Source of the DNA: an uncultured Prevotella sp.
GTDB lineage: Bacteria > Bacteroidota > Bacteroidia > Bacteroidales > Bacteroidaceae
Reading direction: 5' to 3'
DNA length: 5,884 nucleotides
Assembly: GCA_937877685.1 (NCBI GenBank)
Contig: CALFGU010000181.1
Span: 1 to 5,884 of the forward strand
The position numbers and the translations under genes were made by a program. Numbering within the stretch: the stretch's first letter is position 1; every line of letters begins with the position of its first letter. Below are positions 5,848 to 5,884 of the stretch, one piece after another. The notes under the pieces were generated by a model. That model saw only the letters and a list, made by a program, of their open reading frames with translations. It had not been told where the DNA came from and made no database searches.

Positions 5848-5873
5848 GAAAGGAGAAAGGAAAAAGGAGAACC
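5839..5873 (+). repeat. 7-bp tandem repeat, consensus GAGAAAG, at the end of ksgA
   Basis: In phase from 5846 are GAGAAAG (5846-5852), GAGAAAG (5853-5859), GAAAAAG (5860-5866) and a decayed GAGAACC (5867-5873). The preceding GGGAAAT (5839-5845), which encodes the last Gly and Lys of KsgA and the first base of its stop, fits the same unit at five of seven positions. The result is an all-purine run from 5846 to 5871. The array may be longer in the genome, since the window ends at 5884. Confidence 0.65.
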
Positions 5874-5884
5874 GACGCCAAACC

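Overview
The window reads as two unequal pieces. From about position 272 to the right end it looks like a Bacteroidota chromosome, probably order Bacteroidales and perhaps Prevotellaceae-like. The supporting signs are a secreted GH84 enzyme close to the Bacteroides thetaiotaomicron type, start codons without Shine-Dalgarno sequences, two perfect TAnnTTTG Bacteroidota -7 boxes, and short-period repeats between genes. Roughly the first 270 bases look like a Clostridia-type Bacillota fragment. They carry the 5' part of an RNase HII gene with a GGAG ribosome binding site and low-GC codon use, preceded by what may be the last codons of an rbgA/ylqF-like gene.

Layout: a possible upstream gene tail (1-18, +); truncated rnhB (21-275, +); a junction where the truncated rnhB and the truncated 3' end of a GH84 beta-N-acetylglucosaminidase gene (248-2104, -) overlap over about 20 bases; an intergenic stretch (2105-2268) filled with an 8-bp periodic repeat that switches orientation around a hairpin; pepD, an M20C aminoacyl-histidine dipeptidase (2269-3726, -); a 232-base non-coding stretch (3727-3958) with two operator-like dyads; a multi-pass flippase-like membrane protein with an apparent TTG start (3959-4969, -); a 62-base divergent promoter region; and ksgA/rsmA (5032-5847, +), followed by a 7-bp tandem repeat that runs to the window edge.

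The genes do not form an obvious single pathway. The GH84 enzyme probably removes terminal GlcNAc from host or dietary glycans in the periplasm or outside the cell. PepD recycles dipeptides in the cytoplasm. KsgA is a housekeeping ribosome-maturation enzyme. The flippase-like protein is an inner-membrane protein of unknown substrate. GH84 and pepD lie head to tail and could share a transcript, but no promoter was found for either.

The points most worth checking are the rnhB/GH84 junction, which looks like a chimeric assembly or a microhomology recombination; the two facing TAATTTTG boxes between the flippase gene and ksgA; and the 8-bp and 7-bp short-period repeats that abut stop codons. I saw no CRISPR array, tRNA, rRNA, transposase or defence system, and no clear evidence of a new multi-gene system.
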